A stretch of 64,000 nt of DNA from Choricystis sp. odSpoLacu1 (GCA_958009055.1 OY253652.1:372001-436000), one strand, 5' to 3'; shown: positions 8,741-20,660, counted from the first letter of the stretch. The notes: generated by a model from the sequence alone, not told the origin. Translations and numbers: made by a program.

Positions 8741-11700
8741 ATGGACGAGGACGCCGCTGCCGCCGCCCCCTCCTCCCCGGCGCCGCCGTCGCCGTCGCCC
8801 GAGCCGGAGGCGACGACGGCGGGCGCGCCCGTGGGCGGGCGGCTGCAGTCACCGCCGCGACGCACCGCTGGCGGGGCGCGGGTGAGTTGGAGGAGGGGAG
8901 GGGGGAGGGGCACAGCACGCCGATCCTGCCGTGGCGCGGAAGCGGGAGCTGCTCTTCTTCCTTGCTCACGCCCTCCCCACTTCACCCCCACTCACCACCC
9001 CCATGTGCAGGCCATCATCGTCGACGCTGCTGAAGAGTCGGACGACGCGGTGAGTGTGAGGGTTTGGGGTACAGAAAAAGAGGCGGCACCACACGCCGCC
9101 GCCGCCGTCACGGCACTGCTGCACGCACTGCGCAGCTGACACCCGCGCACTCGCCGTGTGTGCGTGGCGCCACTGTGACAAATGCTGCACAGTGTGGGCG
9201 GCTGGGGTTTGGAGAGAGGAGCGGGGGAGAGATCGTGCAGCAGCGACGCATTGGCTCACCTCCTCCTTCTCGCACCCACCCTCCCACAGTCCGGCGGCTC
9301 CGACGGCGAAGGCGACAGCGACGACGACAGCGAGCTGGGCTCCTTCCTGGCCGACGACGATGAAGAGGAGGACGACGGCGACGGCGACGGCGACGCCACC
9401 ACCACCAAGCGCAAGCGCAAGCGCAAGCGCCGCCGGGGCGCCGTCGACGTCAGATTGGATGACGATGACTACGACATGTTGGAGGAGAACCAGGTGGAGG
9501 GCGTGAAGCGGCCCCCCAAAGCGGGGGAACGGCGGCGCCTGCGCAAGCGTGGCGACGCGGGGGCGGCTATTGCCGTCGACGCGCCCGCCGAGCCGCAGGC
9601 GGCTGCACCCGGCGTCGCTGCCTCCAGCGCGCGCGACCTGGAGCGCCAGTTGTTTGACGATGAGGAGGAGGGCGACGACGGCGATGGCGCGGCCGCGGCC
9701 GCCGCCGCGCGCGCCACCGCCGCGCGGGCGCGCCGGTCTGAAACCCCCGACGCCTTCCGCGTGGACGATGCTTCCGATGACGACGGCCTGGGCGACTTCA
9801 TTGCCACCGACGATGACGATGAGGAGGGTGGCCAAGGTGCCACCCACCGCAGGTCGCCCCCCCTGCGCAAACAGCGCCGCCGCCGCCCCCGCGCCACGGA
9901 CGCGGTGGCCGCCGAGATCGACGCCCTGTTTGGGGCGGCAGACGTGGACGCCATGCTGGCTGCTTATGAGGCGGCGGCAGGTGGAGAGGCAGAAGGCGGG
10001 GACGCCGAGACCGCCGACCTGCGAGACACCGACTTTGACGACGTCACAGCCGCCGCCGCCTACCGCGCTGAACGGTCTGCAGGGCGGGCCGCCACGGCGG
10101 CCGCCAAGGCGGCGGCTGTCGTGGAGCCGGCGGCGTTGGAGGCGGCCATGCTGCGCCCGCAGGACGACGCTGCCTGCGCGGCCGACATCCCTGAACGCGT
10201 TCTGACGGACGACGTCCCTGAATCCGTCGCCTGTGGCGGCCCCTCCTCCGAGGCTGCGTTAGACGCCGCTGCTGCCTGGGTTGTGGCCCGCCTCTTTGCC
10301 CCCGGCGCGCCGCGCTCCCTTGCGAGCGTGCTCGTCGCGCGGGGGGTGGCCGAAGTCGACGGCCCCCCCACCGACGGCCGGGACGCCTACGACAGCGACG
10401 AACTGGCGGATGGGGCCACCGATCTGAGCCTTGGCAGGCGCGGCGTGCGCCGGCCGCGGCGCGCGGGCGGCTCGACGGAATCGCGCTGGCGCGCAGATGC
10501 CAGTGCTCAAGCCCGCCTCGTTTCTGGTGTCCGCCACCTGTTGGCCCGCATGTGGGTGGACCGGGCGGATCCGGCTGCCGTGGCGGCGCGCGACAAGGCG
10601 GCGTTGGCCGATGTTTTAGCCCTAGCTGACGCCGACGCCCCTGTCCTGACGACGCGTGACGATGCTGCCCGCCGCGCTTCCGCTGGCTGGCCCGCCTTCC
10701 CAGCCGGCACCGTCCAAGCCGCCGGCCGCCGTGTGCGCCGGTGGGACGTGCTGTGGGCGGTGGTGGATGAAGCGCGGCGGTGGGCCGCGCTCGCGCGCAG
10801 GTCGGCCGTGCGGCGGCGCGTGTACGCGGCGACTGCTGCCGCGCCGGATGCGCCGGCCGAGCTGGTGGCTGCTGCTGCGGCCGCCGTGGACACACTGGCC
10901 GGCGCCTCCTCCATGGATGAAGTGGCGGACGCGGACACTGCGTTTGAGCTGGCAAGGGCGGCGGCGGGGGCAAAAGGTGGTGGCATCACCACCTCCACTC
11001 GCGCCCCCGCGCCGCGCGCGGCGGCTGCCGTCGCCCTGTGCGCCCGCGCCGGCCTGGACGAACTGGTGGCCGGGTTTGGCATGGAGCCCGGGGTTTTGGC
11101 GGACAACGTGGCGAAAGGCTACAGGGCGGTTGACCCGACCGACGCGGCGGAAACCCCCGACGCGCTCTCCGCACGCGTCGCGGCCACCGCGCCCCCACCC
11201 TTTGACAACCCGGCCACCGCGTTGCGGGCTGCATCGGCTTTAGTCGCTGCCCGCCTGGCCGCGGAACCCGGCCTGCGCGCCCACGTGCGGCGCTATGTGG
11301 CGGCGCGTGGCGTCGTCACGACCAAACCCACGCGCGCGGGGGCGGCGTCCCCCATGCTCGACCCCTTCCACGCCTACGGCCACGTCCGCCGCCTGGAAGC
11401 CAAGCCTCTGGCCAACTTCGAGGCACGCGACCTCATGCTGCGCGTGGACGCGGCGGAGGCTGCCGGCTTGATTGACGTGACGATCACGCTGTCGCCGCGC
11501 GACGCCGACGCGCTCGAGGCCGACACCTCGGACGCCTACCTCTCCCCCGCCGCCACGCCCGCCGCCCTGGCCTGGAATGAAGCCCGGCGGGCCGTGCTGC
11601 GGGACGCGCTAGCTGTGTTGGTGCGGGGTGGTGCCGCCGCCGCGCGCCGCGCTGCGCGCGCTGCAGCCCGCGCCGTCGCGGCAGCAGAGTACGAGGCCGC

Positions 11701-14416
11701 ATTGTGGCGCCTGGCCACCCGCCCCCCCCTCGTCATCACGCGGGCGGATGATGATGGCGTGATTGATGCGCCCGTGTTTGTTGGGGCATCGCATGGCGGC
11801 GGTGGTGGCGGCGGCAACGGCACCGCGCCGCCCTCCACTGCATTTGTGGCTCTTGACGAGCGCGGCGCCCTGGACCGCGTCCTGTACACGGCCCGCCTGT
11901 CGGGCAAGCTGCGGCCGCCCCGGCCCAGGACGGCGGGGCCGGGCGGCGCTGGGCCGGGTCCGTCTGCGCTGACTGATCCGCGCACCGCCGCTGATGCCGC
12001 CTCCCTTCGCGCCTTTATCAAAGCCACCCAACCCGCCGCCATCCTGGTGGGTTGCGCCTCCTCCGACGGCGTCGCCCTGCGCGACGTGGTGGCGTCCGTG
12101 CGTGAAGACCTGCTGGAGCACGACCCTGCTTTCTTTACGCGGCACGAGGCTGGGGACGTGGCTGTGGCGTTGGTGGACGAGCGGCTGGCGAGTCTGTGGG
12201 CCGCGTCTGCGACAGCTTCTGCTGAACTGCCCGACGCCCCACCTCCTGTCCGCCGCGCTGTCGCGGTCGCCCGCCTGGGGCTGGACCCGCTGGCCGTGCT
12301 GGCATCGCTCGCAGGCCGTGGCGGCGAGATCGCTGCTCTTTCCCTGACTGACGCTCAAGCCGCTCTGGGCCGCGACGCCCTGCTGGCCTGCGCTCGCCGC
12401 GTGCTGCGCAGCGTGACGGCGCAAGTCGGGGTGGACCTCGCCAAAGCGGCCGCCGTGCCGTGGCGGGCGGCCGCGCTGGAGTATGTGCCGGGGCTGGGGC
12501 CGCGCAAGGCGGCCGCGCTCGCGCGCGCGGTTGCCGCCGCGCCCGGCGGCAAGCTGGCGTCGCGCACTGATTTGACGGGGGTGGGCGGACTGCCTGCCCG
12601 CGTGGCGGATGCGGCCGCACCCTCGCTCTACATCAAGGGGCGGCGGGCGCCCCCACTCGACGCCACGCGCATCCACCCCGACGACTACTCGCTCGCGCTG
12701 CGCGCCGCGCGCGCAGCGGCGGGGGCGGACGCCCCCGAAGTCGCGGACGCGGCCGCTGACAAGGATGTGGTTGAGAAAGCCCTGGCCAAGCCGCGCACGG
12801 TGGAGGGCGTGGATTTAGTGGCGGTGGATGAAGCGGTGTGCGCGGCCGCCGCGACGGCAGCCGCGGCAGCAGCGGCCCCCGACGACGACGACGGCGACGC
12901 CCCCCCTCCACCCCCTCCTCCCTCCCGCCTGACCACCCTCATCGATGCCTCCTTTGAGCTCATCGCCCCCGCGGGCGAGCTGCGCCCCGCCCTGGACCCG
13001 GCGGTCGCTGCGGAGGACGAGTTTTGGTTGGCTGCAGCGGCCACCCCCGCCACCCTGCGCGAGGGGCTCCCTGTGGATGTCCTCATCCAGCGCGCCGGCC
13101 AGTACGACGCCCGCGGCTCGCTTCCTGGCTTTGGAGACATCGAAGCCGTCCTGCCTGCCGACGTCGTCTCATCCTCCGGCCCCGTCGACCCACGCGAACA
13201 CCTGCGGCGCGGCGATGTCGTCGCTGCCCGCGTGACGCGCGTCTCCCCCTCTGAACGCTGCGTCTACGTCACCACCGCGTCCGCCGCCCTCAACGATGCG
13301 GCCCATTGGGAGGCCGACCTGTGCGGCTCCGACCCGCACTACGTGCTGGCGGCTGATGCGGAGAAAGCGGCGCGGCCGAAAGTCTCGCGCACCGCGTTTG
13401 TGGATCGCCGCATCGACCACCCCAACTTTGCCAACGTGTCGCGGGACGACGCGGCGGTGCGGTTGTCGGACCCAGGGATTGAGGTGGGCCAGCCCAACGC
13501 GGCCCTGTTGCGCCCGTCCCCCGCGGGCCCCTACCGCCTGTGCCTCAGCGTCAAGCTGTTCGACGGCCCCGGCACGGGCCCCATCATCCTGCACCGCGAT
13601 GTCCACGAGTCGCGCACGACGGCCGCCTCCGCCACCCGTCGCGCGGGCGCCCACCTGCAGCTGAAGCCTCCGCTCACCGTGGGTGTCGGGGCGGCAGGGA
13701 TGACGGACGCGTTTGATGACGTGGATGAGTTGCTCGCGCGGTATGTCGACCCGCTCGCCGCCTGCGCGCGCGACGTCGCCCGCCACCGCCGCTACGTGGA
13801 CGACGGCGACTGGGACGCGGTGAAAGCGCGGCTGCTGGCCCAGTTTGAGGCGGGGGGGCGGAGGACGCCCGCGTACTGTGTGGCGGCAGACTCTGCCCGC
13901 CCCGGCTTCTGCTACGTGGGCGCCGTCCTCCCCACCCGCTCCGCCACGCCGCGCCGCGAACACTTTGCGCTGACCCCGCGCGGCGTGTACTACCGGTCGC
14001 GGTTGTTCAAAACCCTGGAGCGCGCGCTGGCCGAGTTCAAGCGGGACCCGCAGGGCGTGCGGGATGCTGGGGAGGAGCGCGGGCGCGGGCGCGGCGACGC
14101 GACGCCGCTGCACGGGGATGATGCAGCGGGGGCCGCGGACGCGTTTTTGGGCGGCCTTGGTGCTGGTGGCGGCACCCCCGCCCCCGTGGCTGCAGCCGGT
14201 GGCTGGGGCGCACCCCCACCGCCGCCAGAGAGTGCGTGGCCGCCCGCGCCCCCCGCCGCCGCGGGCGGTGTGGCGGCGGCCGCCGCGATCGCGGCGCGCT
14301 ACGCGGCGGAGGCTGCAGCCCGCGGCTGGGCGCAGCAGCAGCAGGTGCCTGCGGGCGCCAGCTATGCTGACGTGCCGCCGCCGCCGCCGCCGCCGGATGG
14401 TGGGTGGAGGCGGTGA
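8741..14416 (+). CDS. SPT6: Transcription elongation factor / histone chaperone SPT6
   Basis: Three exons (8741-8881, 9011-9049, 9290-14416) give about 1768 residues, close to plant and animal SPT6. Domains in order: acidic D/E-rich N-terminus with a KRKRKRKRRR nuclear signal (~60-110); helix-turn-helix and RNase H-like (YqgF) region (~300-1000); helix-hairpin-helix EYVPGLGPRKAAALARA (~1123); HPDDYSLALRAA segment (~1190); S1 domain around GDVVAARVTRVS (~1363); tandem SH2 domains (~1437-1643), the first with HPNFANVSRDDA, the second with REHFALTPRGVYYRSRLF. SPT6 travels with phosphorylated RNA polymerase II and reassembles nucleosomes. The tail is Ala/Pro/Gly-rich. Family assignment is firm; edges are estimates. 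Confidence 0.95.
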
Positions 14417-14662
14417 GAAGAGAGAGAGAGAGAGAGAGGGGGTTGGAGAGAGACTGCGCGTGTGTGTTTTGCATGGAAAAAAAGCAAGTGCTGCCTTGAG
14501 GGAAATGTGTGGGTTGGCCTCTCTCTCTCTCTCTGTGCTTCCCTTGCCGCATTGACGCGGCCTGAGAGAGCGCCCTTGGCGCAAAACAAACAGACGTGCG
14601 TTTTTTTCCAGGTCACAGTTTTAATGACAAGTGCTTCCCCTCTCTCCTCCTCCCTCTCTCTC

Positions 14663-15529
14663 TCACGCCAGCACCTTCTGCTGCGCTGCCGCCGCAGCTG
14701 CCGCCGCCGCCCCCGCCGGCACAAACAGGCGGAACTCGGGGGGCACGTCCCCTGACGCCCCCGGCGCGCCCGGCGCGTCGGCCGCACAAAAATACACGCG
14801 CCGCAGCCGGCAGCACGCGTGCACCGTGACGCGGGTTGTTTCCACGTAGGTGGACCCGTAGGCGGCTTTGATTAAAGCCGCCAGGTCGAGTGTGACCCGG
14901 TTCCAACCGGGGGAGAGGCGGAGAGGGAGGCCAGCGACGTCCGCCCCAAACCGCGGCGCCGGCTGAAAGTTGGACGCCCGGAACCGGAGCCGGGAGCCTC
15001 GGTCGTCGCGCACGGCCACCTCAAACGACACGTAGCGTCCCACGTTTTTGAGGAGCAGGGTGAGGATGGGGAGGGTGACGCCGAGTTCGGACCGCGGGTC
15101 GGCGGGGCACGTGGCCGCCGTGGTGGCCACGTTGGCGCCGTCCAGTTCCACGGCGGAGGAGCGCAGGGTGTCGTCCAGGACGCGGGTGACGTGGCCGTCC
15201 CGTTCTGTTGGGTGGGTGTGGGGTGGGGAGGGTTACGACACATGCCGATTGGGGGGCGTGGGGGCGGCTGCCGATCAACAACGCGCCCGGCGGCGGCTGG
15301 CGCCGCGGAGGACGTGGTTGTGGAAGGCTCTGTGACCATCGCCCGCGTGGAGATGAGGGGAACGCGGCGCAAGGCAGCGCCGCAGCGGCCACCTTTTCGT
15401 GTTTCCCGTTTCGGCAACACGCGAGCGACCGACCAACCTACCTTGGGTCGACCACAGCTGCAGCGGCTTGGACCCCACCGCGTTCAGTATGGACAGGTAG
15501 CCCGTCTGGTGGAACATGTTTCGGAACAT
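14663..15529 (-). CDS. CFAP20: CFAP20/BUG22-type ciliary protein
   Basis: Two exons (15442-15529 and 14663-15204; donor GTAGG, phase 1) give 209 residues (human 193). Exon 1 begins MFRNMFHQTGYLSILNAVG, then KPLQLW, and joins to GHVTRVLDD. Exon 2 carries CPADPRSELGVTLPI, RFRASNFQ, WNRVTLDL and RRVYFCAADAP, matching CFAP20 along its length. The C-terminus has an extra Ala-rich tail. CFAP20 lies in axonemal inner junctions and basal bodies and is needed for ciliary motility and tubulin modification; it also has nuclear roles in animals. The gene is divergent from the TPR/beta-helix gene, with 187 bp between the starts. Confidence 0.93.
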
Positions 15530-15716
15530 GAGGTGGTTTGTTGGGGGGCGTGTGGGCGCAGCCCACGACGGAAGAAAAGGGGCGAGGAGAGTAAGTGTGT
15601 TTTTGTTGTTTCGTTTCTCTCACACCCCTCCCCCAAAAGTAACGGACCCACCGCCGCGCCATCCACCCGACGCGATCATCTACAGACTCTCACACACACC
15701 GCCCTCTCTCTCTCCC

Positions 15717-17502
15717 ATGACCACCACTGCCTCCCTCCACCCGCCCGCGGCGCCGCTCCCCGCCGCGGCCGCCGCGGCGCGGGACGCGGGCAACGCGGCG
15801 ATGGCGGCTGGCGATGCGACCAATGCGTTACAGGCGTATGGCCAAGCGCTGGACGTGGTTGGATGGAAACAAGGGAAGGAGGAGGGTGGGGTGGCGGCCG
15901 GCGCTGACGCACCCACCACCGCTGCGCGCGCCCTGCTGCTGTGCAACAGGGCGGCCGCCCTTATGGAGTTGAAACGGTGGAGCGAGGTAAGAGAAAGGGG
16001 CGGGATAGGGGTTGAAGAAAGGGGCGTTGTGTGTGGGAGAGAGCCGACCCTTTCCCCCCTTTCCACAGGCCACCACCGACGCCCGTGCCGCCACCCGCCT
16101 GGCCCCGTCCTGGCTTCGCCCCTGGCTGCGCCTGGTGCGTGCCCTGGACAGGGGTGGGGATGTGGCAGGGGCGGCGGCTGCGGGGAGGGCCGGCACCGCC
16201 GCGACGCGGGCGACGCCGACGGCTCGTGCGGCGCTTCGAGACGCGGTGGACGCGGCCGCCGCCGCGGGCGCAGCTCGCGGCAATTATGGCGGCTTTGATG
16301 GGGACGTGCTGGTGGTGCGGCCAGCCGCGGCCGGGGAGGAGTGGTTGGGGGGGGCGGCGCCGCAGGAGGAGGGTGAGGAGGACGATGACGACGGAGACGG
16401 CCGCCCCGCGCTGCCGTGCTGGGACGCCGTCGCGGCCAGCGAGAAAGTGCTGGCTCTGGCGAAAGGTGAGTGGTGTGGAGGGTGGGGTGTGGACGGAGAG
16501 AGAGTCGGGCAGTTACCGACGTTTTCTCCTTAACCTCCAGCCCCACGCCGCACCTCCTTCTGCTCCATCCACGCCGCCCTGGCGTCCTGCCGCGATGGAG
16601 ACATCATTGTGTTGCTTCCTGGCATTCACAACGGACTGGGCACATCAGCCTGTGTGACCAAGCGGGTCGTGATTGTGGGCGGGGAAGCGAGAGCGCTAAC
16701 CTCGCCCCTTCCCACGCCGCCCGCCACCCTGGATTTCAGGGGCAATGCGCCTGATCTGCGGTTTGAGAGGGTGGCGGCTGTGGTGAGCGTGTCCATTGAT
16801 GCGACTGGATGGCGCGAAGCGGTGCGGGTTGATGGGCCGCCGTCGGTGACGGTGTCGCTGGCCGACTGCACGATCACAGCGTCTGGAGACGATGGTGTGC
16901 TAGTGGCGGGTGGTGCGACGGCCACACTTACCCGGTGTGCTGTCAAGGCGGGGCGGCACGGCGTCGTGGTGGCGCAGCGTGGCAGTGCTGCCTTGCACGC
17001 CACAATTCTCAAGTCCTGCGGGGGATCCGGCTGTGTGGCCACCCAGGATGGGTCTGTCACGCTGTCCCACAACACCATCATCACCGACTGCGGCGCAGAC
17101 GGCGTGCGCGTGAGTGGGCGCGGGCGCGTGGAGGTGGCCGCCACCCGCGTCGCGCGCTGCTCTGGCCCCGCGCTCGACGTCAGCAGCGACGGCCAAGCAA
17201 CAGTCGGCGCCGGCTGTGAGTTCACAAGCTGCGCTGGCGGCGTGTGGGCGTGGGGTGGAGGGCAGGCGGCGGTCGGCGCGCGCGCGCGCGTCGACGGTGG
17301 GGAGACTTTTGCTCTCCTATCGCACGGATACGCGAGCCTGGTTGTTGATGCTGCTGCCATTGTCTCGGGCGCAGTGTCCGGTGCTGCCGCATCGACTGCA
17401 GCCTCCGCCTGCTCCTCCTGGATGCGGCCACCAGGGTACGTGGGCCCCCCGCCAGAGGCCGGCCCGTTTCGGTGGGACGGCGACGACGTGAGGGACGCGT
17501 GA
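15717..17502 (+). CDS. TPR plus right-handed parallel beta-helix protein
   Basis: Three exons (15717-15986, 16069-16465, 16541-17502) give 542 residues. The N-terminal ~130 residues are TPR-like: ARDAGNAAMAAGDATNALQAY, then LLLCNRAAALMELKRWSEA and DARAATRLAPSWLRPWLR. A central acidic linker EEGEEDDDDGDG follows. Residues ~240-500 are short repeated strands of the pectate-lyase/FBXO11 type: VSLADCTITASGDDGVLV, TLTRCAVKAGRHGVVVA, LHATILKSCGGSGCVA, TLSHNTIITDCGADGVRV. Similar beta-helices occur in FBXO11 and SHCBP1 and in polysaccharide lyases; no signal peptide is seen, so an intracellular binding role is more likely. No catalytic motif recognised. Confidence 0.8.
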
Positions 17503-17608
17503 GAGAGAGAGTTTTTTTGATTTGAATGAAAATGAAACGCACAGATTGATTGTTGCAGAGCACAGGGGAGCAAAAGAAAGGAGGAAACACACAAAACGCT
17601 CTTCCCTC

Positions 17609-17887
17609 TCAAGCCTCGACCTGCTCGCGCAGGCGGCGGATCGTCGACCGCACCGTCACCGCCGACCCCGTGTGCAGCGTGAACGCGCCCCCGGCGGACG
17701 TCTTGCGGCAGCCGCGGCACGTCCAGATGCCGACGGCGGCGCGGCGGACGGCGTGTTTGCCGCAGTGTGCGCACAGGTAGCGCGCGTGCTGGGACACGTC
17801 CATCTTCTTGACCAGCTTGCGCAGGGACGCGCCGTAGCGGGTGCCGTACTTACCGACAATGCCGACCTTTTTGGTGCGTTTGGACAT
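17609..17887 (-). CDS. RPL37A: 60S ribosomal protein eL43 (L37a)
   Basis: Single exon of 92 residues, the family's usual length. It starts [20 protein letters not shown] and contains the four-Cys zinc ribbon CAHC-x14-CRGC (residues ~39-60), then [20 protein letters not shown]. It is a component of the cytosolic large subunit. Many plant homologues have an intron after the first codon; here the coding part is uninterrupted, though a 5'UTR intron is possible because a GTACGT donor-like site lies near 18430. Assignment is certain. Confidence 0.97.
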   Translation of the reverse strand: MSKRTKKVGIVGKYGTRYGASLRKLVKKMDVSQHARYLCAHCGKHAVRRAAVGIWTCRGCRKTSAGGAFTLHTGSAVTVRSTIRRLREQVEA

Positions 17888-18590
17888 GGTGTGTGGGTGG
17901 TGGGGGGGAGGAAAAACCTGTGTTGAGGGCGGGTGAGGGAGGACGATGAGCGAGTCGGGGGCGCGGGGCGGTGTGGTTTTGCGGGATCGGCACGCGGTCT
18001 GACGCAGCATCGGGCGGATGGCCCGCTGAGTTGAAGTACAGAGCACGCCCGCGCGCGTTGCGGGGGGGCGGGGGGCAGAAGAGAAGCGGGAGTGGTGGGC
18101 AGGGCGCACGTGCTGCGGCGGCGGCCGATCGCGAGCGCGGGTGCGCGTCGCCAAAGCGCGGCCTCTCCCCCGCACGCTCCGCCGCCTGCGACCCCAGGCT
18201 GAAGCCTGGTGCTAGGTGCGCGAGCGTGGATGGGGAGTGTGGACGGGAGTGTGTGCAGGGCAGCACACACAGGCAGCCGGCGCGGGCCGCGGCCGGGGGG
18301 CCGGCTCCGCGCGCGCGGTGTGGGCGGGCTGCCACCCGCGCCCGGGACTCGCCGACGCCCGATGCGTGGACAGCGTGCTATCACACGGCTTGTGGGAGCG
18401 GGGAGAAGGAGGCAGGGGGCGCGACACGTACCTGGACCGCCGAGGAAGAGAGTTGTGTGAGAGCGAGCCGGCGGCGGCGGCGTTTTTTCCTCCCAACCTC
18501 CACAACTCTCGCCAATCCCTCTCTGCTTCCCGCGGGGCGGCAAGCCCACGCCGACGCCGCCTCTCTTCTACGCGGGCGTCTTGACACAAA
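17888..18590. other. Divergent spacer between eL43 and PRP40
   Basis: About 700 bp, extremely GC-rich, between two divergent starts. It should contain both promoters. Long open frames on both strands here look like composition effects; none resembles a known protein. Confidence 0.45.
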
Positions 18591-20282
18591 ATGTCCGCCC
18601 CACCGGCCTCCCCACCACCCGGGGCGGCGGCGCCCCTGCCGCCGCCCCCTCCCCTGCCCCACCACCCCCCAGCCTTCACGCCTGGGCCCGGTTGGCGCCC
18701 GCCGCCCGGGTTTGGGGGGCCTCCGTTTGGGGGTGGTGGGCCGTCAGGGCCCCCGCCCTTTGCTGGTGGCCCGCCCCGCCCGCCACTTCCGCGCCCTGGC
18801 CCACCTCCCTCTCCCTGGACCCAGCACACGCGGGACGGCCGCCCCTACTGGTACAACGCGGTGACTAAAGCGTCGTTGTGGACCAAGCCTGAGGAGTTGA
18901 TGACGCCGGACGAGCGCGCTGAAAAGGCGTCGCGCTGGCGCGCGGTCACTCGCCCCGCCGACGGCCGGGTCTACTACGTCAACAGCGACACCAAGGAGAC
19001 GACGTGGACGTTGCCGGCTGCGTTGGCTGAGGCGTGGGCCAAGGAGCGGGCGGCTGTTGTGCCACCGCCCGCACTCGCTCCACCCCCCACCACTTTTGCG
19101 ACACGTGCCGACGTCGTCACCGCCTTTGGTACCGCGTTGATTGCTGCTGGAGTGCGCCCTGATGGCTCCTGGGAGGCCGCCCGGGCAGCAGTCGCCGGCC
19201 ACCCCGCTTTCGCTGCCCTGCGTGGCGAGGGCGACCGGCGCGCTGCCTTCGACGCCTGGGCTCTGGCCGCCCGCACCGTTGCCATGGCTGCCCGCAAACA
19301 AGCTGCCGAGGATGAGAAGAAGGCGGCAATCGAGGCGGCGGGGGAGGCGGTGGAGAGGTGTGCGGGGCTGGGGGTCAGTGCCCCGCCGCGCCGCCTGCCC
19401 GCGTCCGCGCCCAAAGACGCCATCATTGCGGCGGGCGGAGAAGCTCTGATCACCCTGTTGCCTGCCGACCGTGAAACCGCCATCACAATGTGGCGCTCGC
19501 GCGCCCGCACGGGCGAAACCGCCGACGCGGCCGCCGCGCGCGCTGAAGCCGCCGCCCCGCTCGCAACCCTCTACGCCTCCCACCCTGGCGTCCGCCGAGG
19601 CACCCCCTGGCGCGACACGGTGGCCGTGCTGACCGGGGATGCCGCCTTTGAGGCGGCGCGGCCGTTGGTGAGGCTGGAAGCGTTTATTCTGCACCAGCGC
19701 GAGTGCCAGCGCAAGGCGCAGTCCGAAGACGCTGCCGCCAACGCCGCCAAGTTAAGGGCTGAGCGGCGCGTGCGGGACGCGTTCCGCGCTTTGCTGGCTG
19801 AAGCTGTCGCCGATGGCCGCCTCACGCCGCGCTCCAGGTGGCGCTCATTCCGTCTCACCATCGAGGGCCACCCCGCCCTGGCCGCCCTGGACGCCGCCCC
19901 GAGGGGGGCGCGCGCCGCAGACTTGTTCCTGGACGCGGTGGACGTGCTGGATGCTGCGTATGATGGGGATCGGAGCGCGTTGTTGGCCGCGGCCAAGGCG
20001 GGCGGGGTGGATGCTGAGACAGCGGCGGGGGGGGAGGGTGCGGCTGCGTTCGATAAGGCGGCTGCGGCTTTGGGTGGCGCAGCAGCAGCTGCTCCACCAG
20101 CGACAAGGGCGCTTGTGTTGGCAGAGTTGGCTGCCGGTGGCCGCCCCCCGAGGTCGACGCGGAGGCGTGGTGGCGGCAAAACCAAACACGGTGCCAACGC
20201 GTCCCGGTCAGTGACGCCGGACGACGCCAAGCGGAGGAGGGTGAGGTCGGTGAGTGAGGAGCCGGAGGAGGGCCAGTTGTGA
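18591..20282 (+). CDS. PRPF40: Pre-mRNA-processing factor PRP40 homologue
   Basis: Single exon of 563 residues. A Pro-rich N-terminus (1-74) is followed by two WW domains: PWTQHTRDGRPYWYNAVTK (~75-102) and SRWRAVTRPADGRVYYVNSD (~115-142). FF-type helical repeats follow (from ~165), for example VVTAFGTALIAAGV with HPAFAALRGEGDRRAAFDAW, and GRLTPRSRWRSFRLTIEGHP. The C-terminus is basic with Ser-Pro sites (SVTPDDAKRRRVRSVSEEPE). PRP40 is a U1 snRNP-associated factor that bridges the 5' splice site to branch-point proteins and binds the RNA polymerase II CTD through WW/FF domains. A duplicated piece of its 3' end occurs downstream. A U1 RNA gene lies about 2.2 kb beyond its stop. Confidence 0.92.
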   Translation: MSAPPASPPPGAAAPLPPPPPLPHHPPAFTPGPGWRPPPGFGGPPFGGGGPSGPPPFAGGPPRPPLPRPGPPPSPWTQHTRDGRPYWYNAVTKASLWTKPEELMTPDERAEKASRWRAVTRPADGRVYYVNSDTKETTWTLPAALAEAWAKERAAVVPPPALAPPPTTFATRADVVTAFGTALIAAGVRPDGSWEAARAAVAGHPAFAALRGEGDRRAAFDAWALAARTVAMAARKQAAEDEKKAAIEAAGEAVERCAGLGVSAPPRRLPASAPKDAIIAAGGEALITLLPADRETAITMWRSRARTGETADAAAARAEAAAPLATLYASHPGVRRGTPWRDTVAVLTGDAAFEAARPLVRLEAFILHQRECQRKAQSEDAAANAAKLRAERRVRDAFRALLAEAVADGRLTPRSRWRSFRLTIEGHPALAALDAAPRGARAADLFLDAVDVLDAAYDGDRSALLAAAKAGGVDAETAAGGEGAAAFDKAAAALGGAAAAAPPATRALVLAELAAGGRPPRSTRRRGGGKTKHGANASRSVTPDDAKRRRVRSVSEEPEEGQL

Positions 20283-20296
20283 AGAGAGAGGGGTAG

Positions 20297-20660
20297 AAGG
20301 GAGGGAGGGAGGGCTGTCTGTGTGAGACGAAGAAACGCAAAAAACAATGAAACAAATACGCCCGCCTTCTCTGCCACCCTCTCCTCCTCCTCCTCCCTCC
20401 CTTCCTGGCCGCCCCCCGGTGATGATGGGAGGGGGTATAGGGTTAGGGTTGGGTAGGCAGGAGTAGAAACGCAGAAAAGAAAACATCACGATCACCCCCT
20501 TGTGCGTTGCCGCCGCCACCTTTGCCGCCATTCTCAACGCCCTGACCGCCACGGGGACCGGATGAAGAGGATCGGGTTAGGGTTAAGTAGGCAAGGAAGA
20601 AACGCAGGCAGTGAAGGTCGGTGACTACTGACGACGCCAAGCGGGGTGGAGGGCGAGGAG
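20297..20660 (+). repeat. Degenerate ~134-bp tandem repeat derived from the PRP40 3' end
   Basis: The word AGAAACGCA recurs at 20331, 20465 and 20598. GGGTTAGGGTT recurs at 20440 and 20574. Both give a period of about 134 bp. The last copy runs into a diverged copy of the PRP40 C-terminal coding sequence: GACGACGCCAAGCGG is found at ~20220 in the gene and at ~20630 in the repeat. The TTAGGG-like words are only two units each. The whole 480-bp spacer before DNAJC17 is this repeat plus the DNAJC17 promoter. Confidence 0.6.

Noticed and set aside
13169..14584. 471-residue frame opposite the end of SPT6
   Set aside because: It is the GC-rich antisense shadow of the conserved SPT6 S1/SH2 region.
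20436..20590. Interstitial telomere
   Set aside because: Each repeat copy holds only two TTAGGG-like units; too short to call telomeric sequence.
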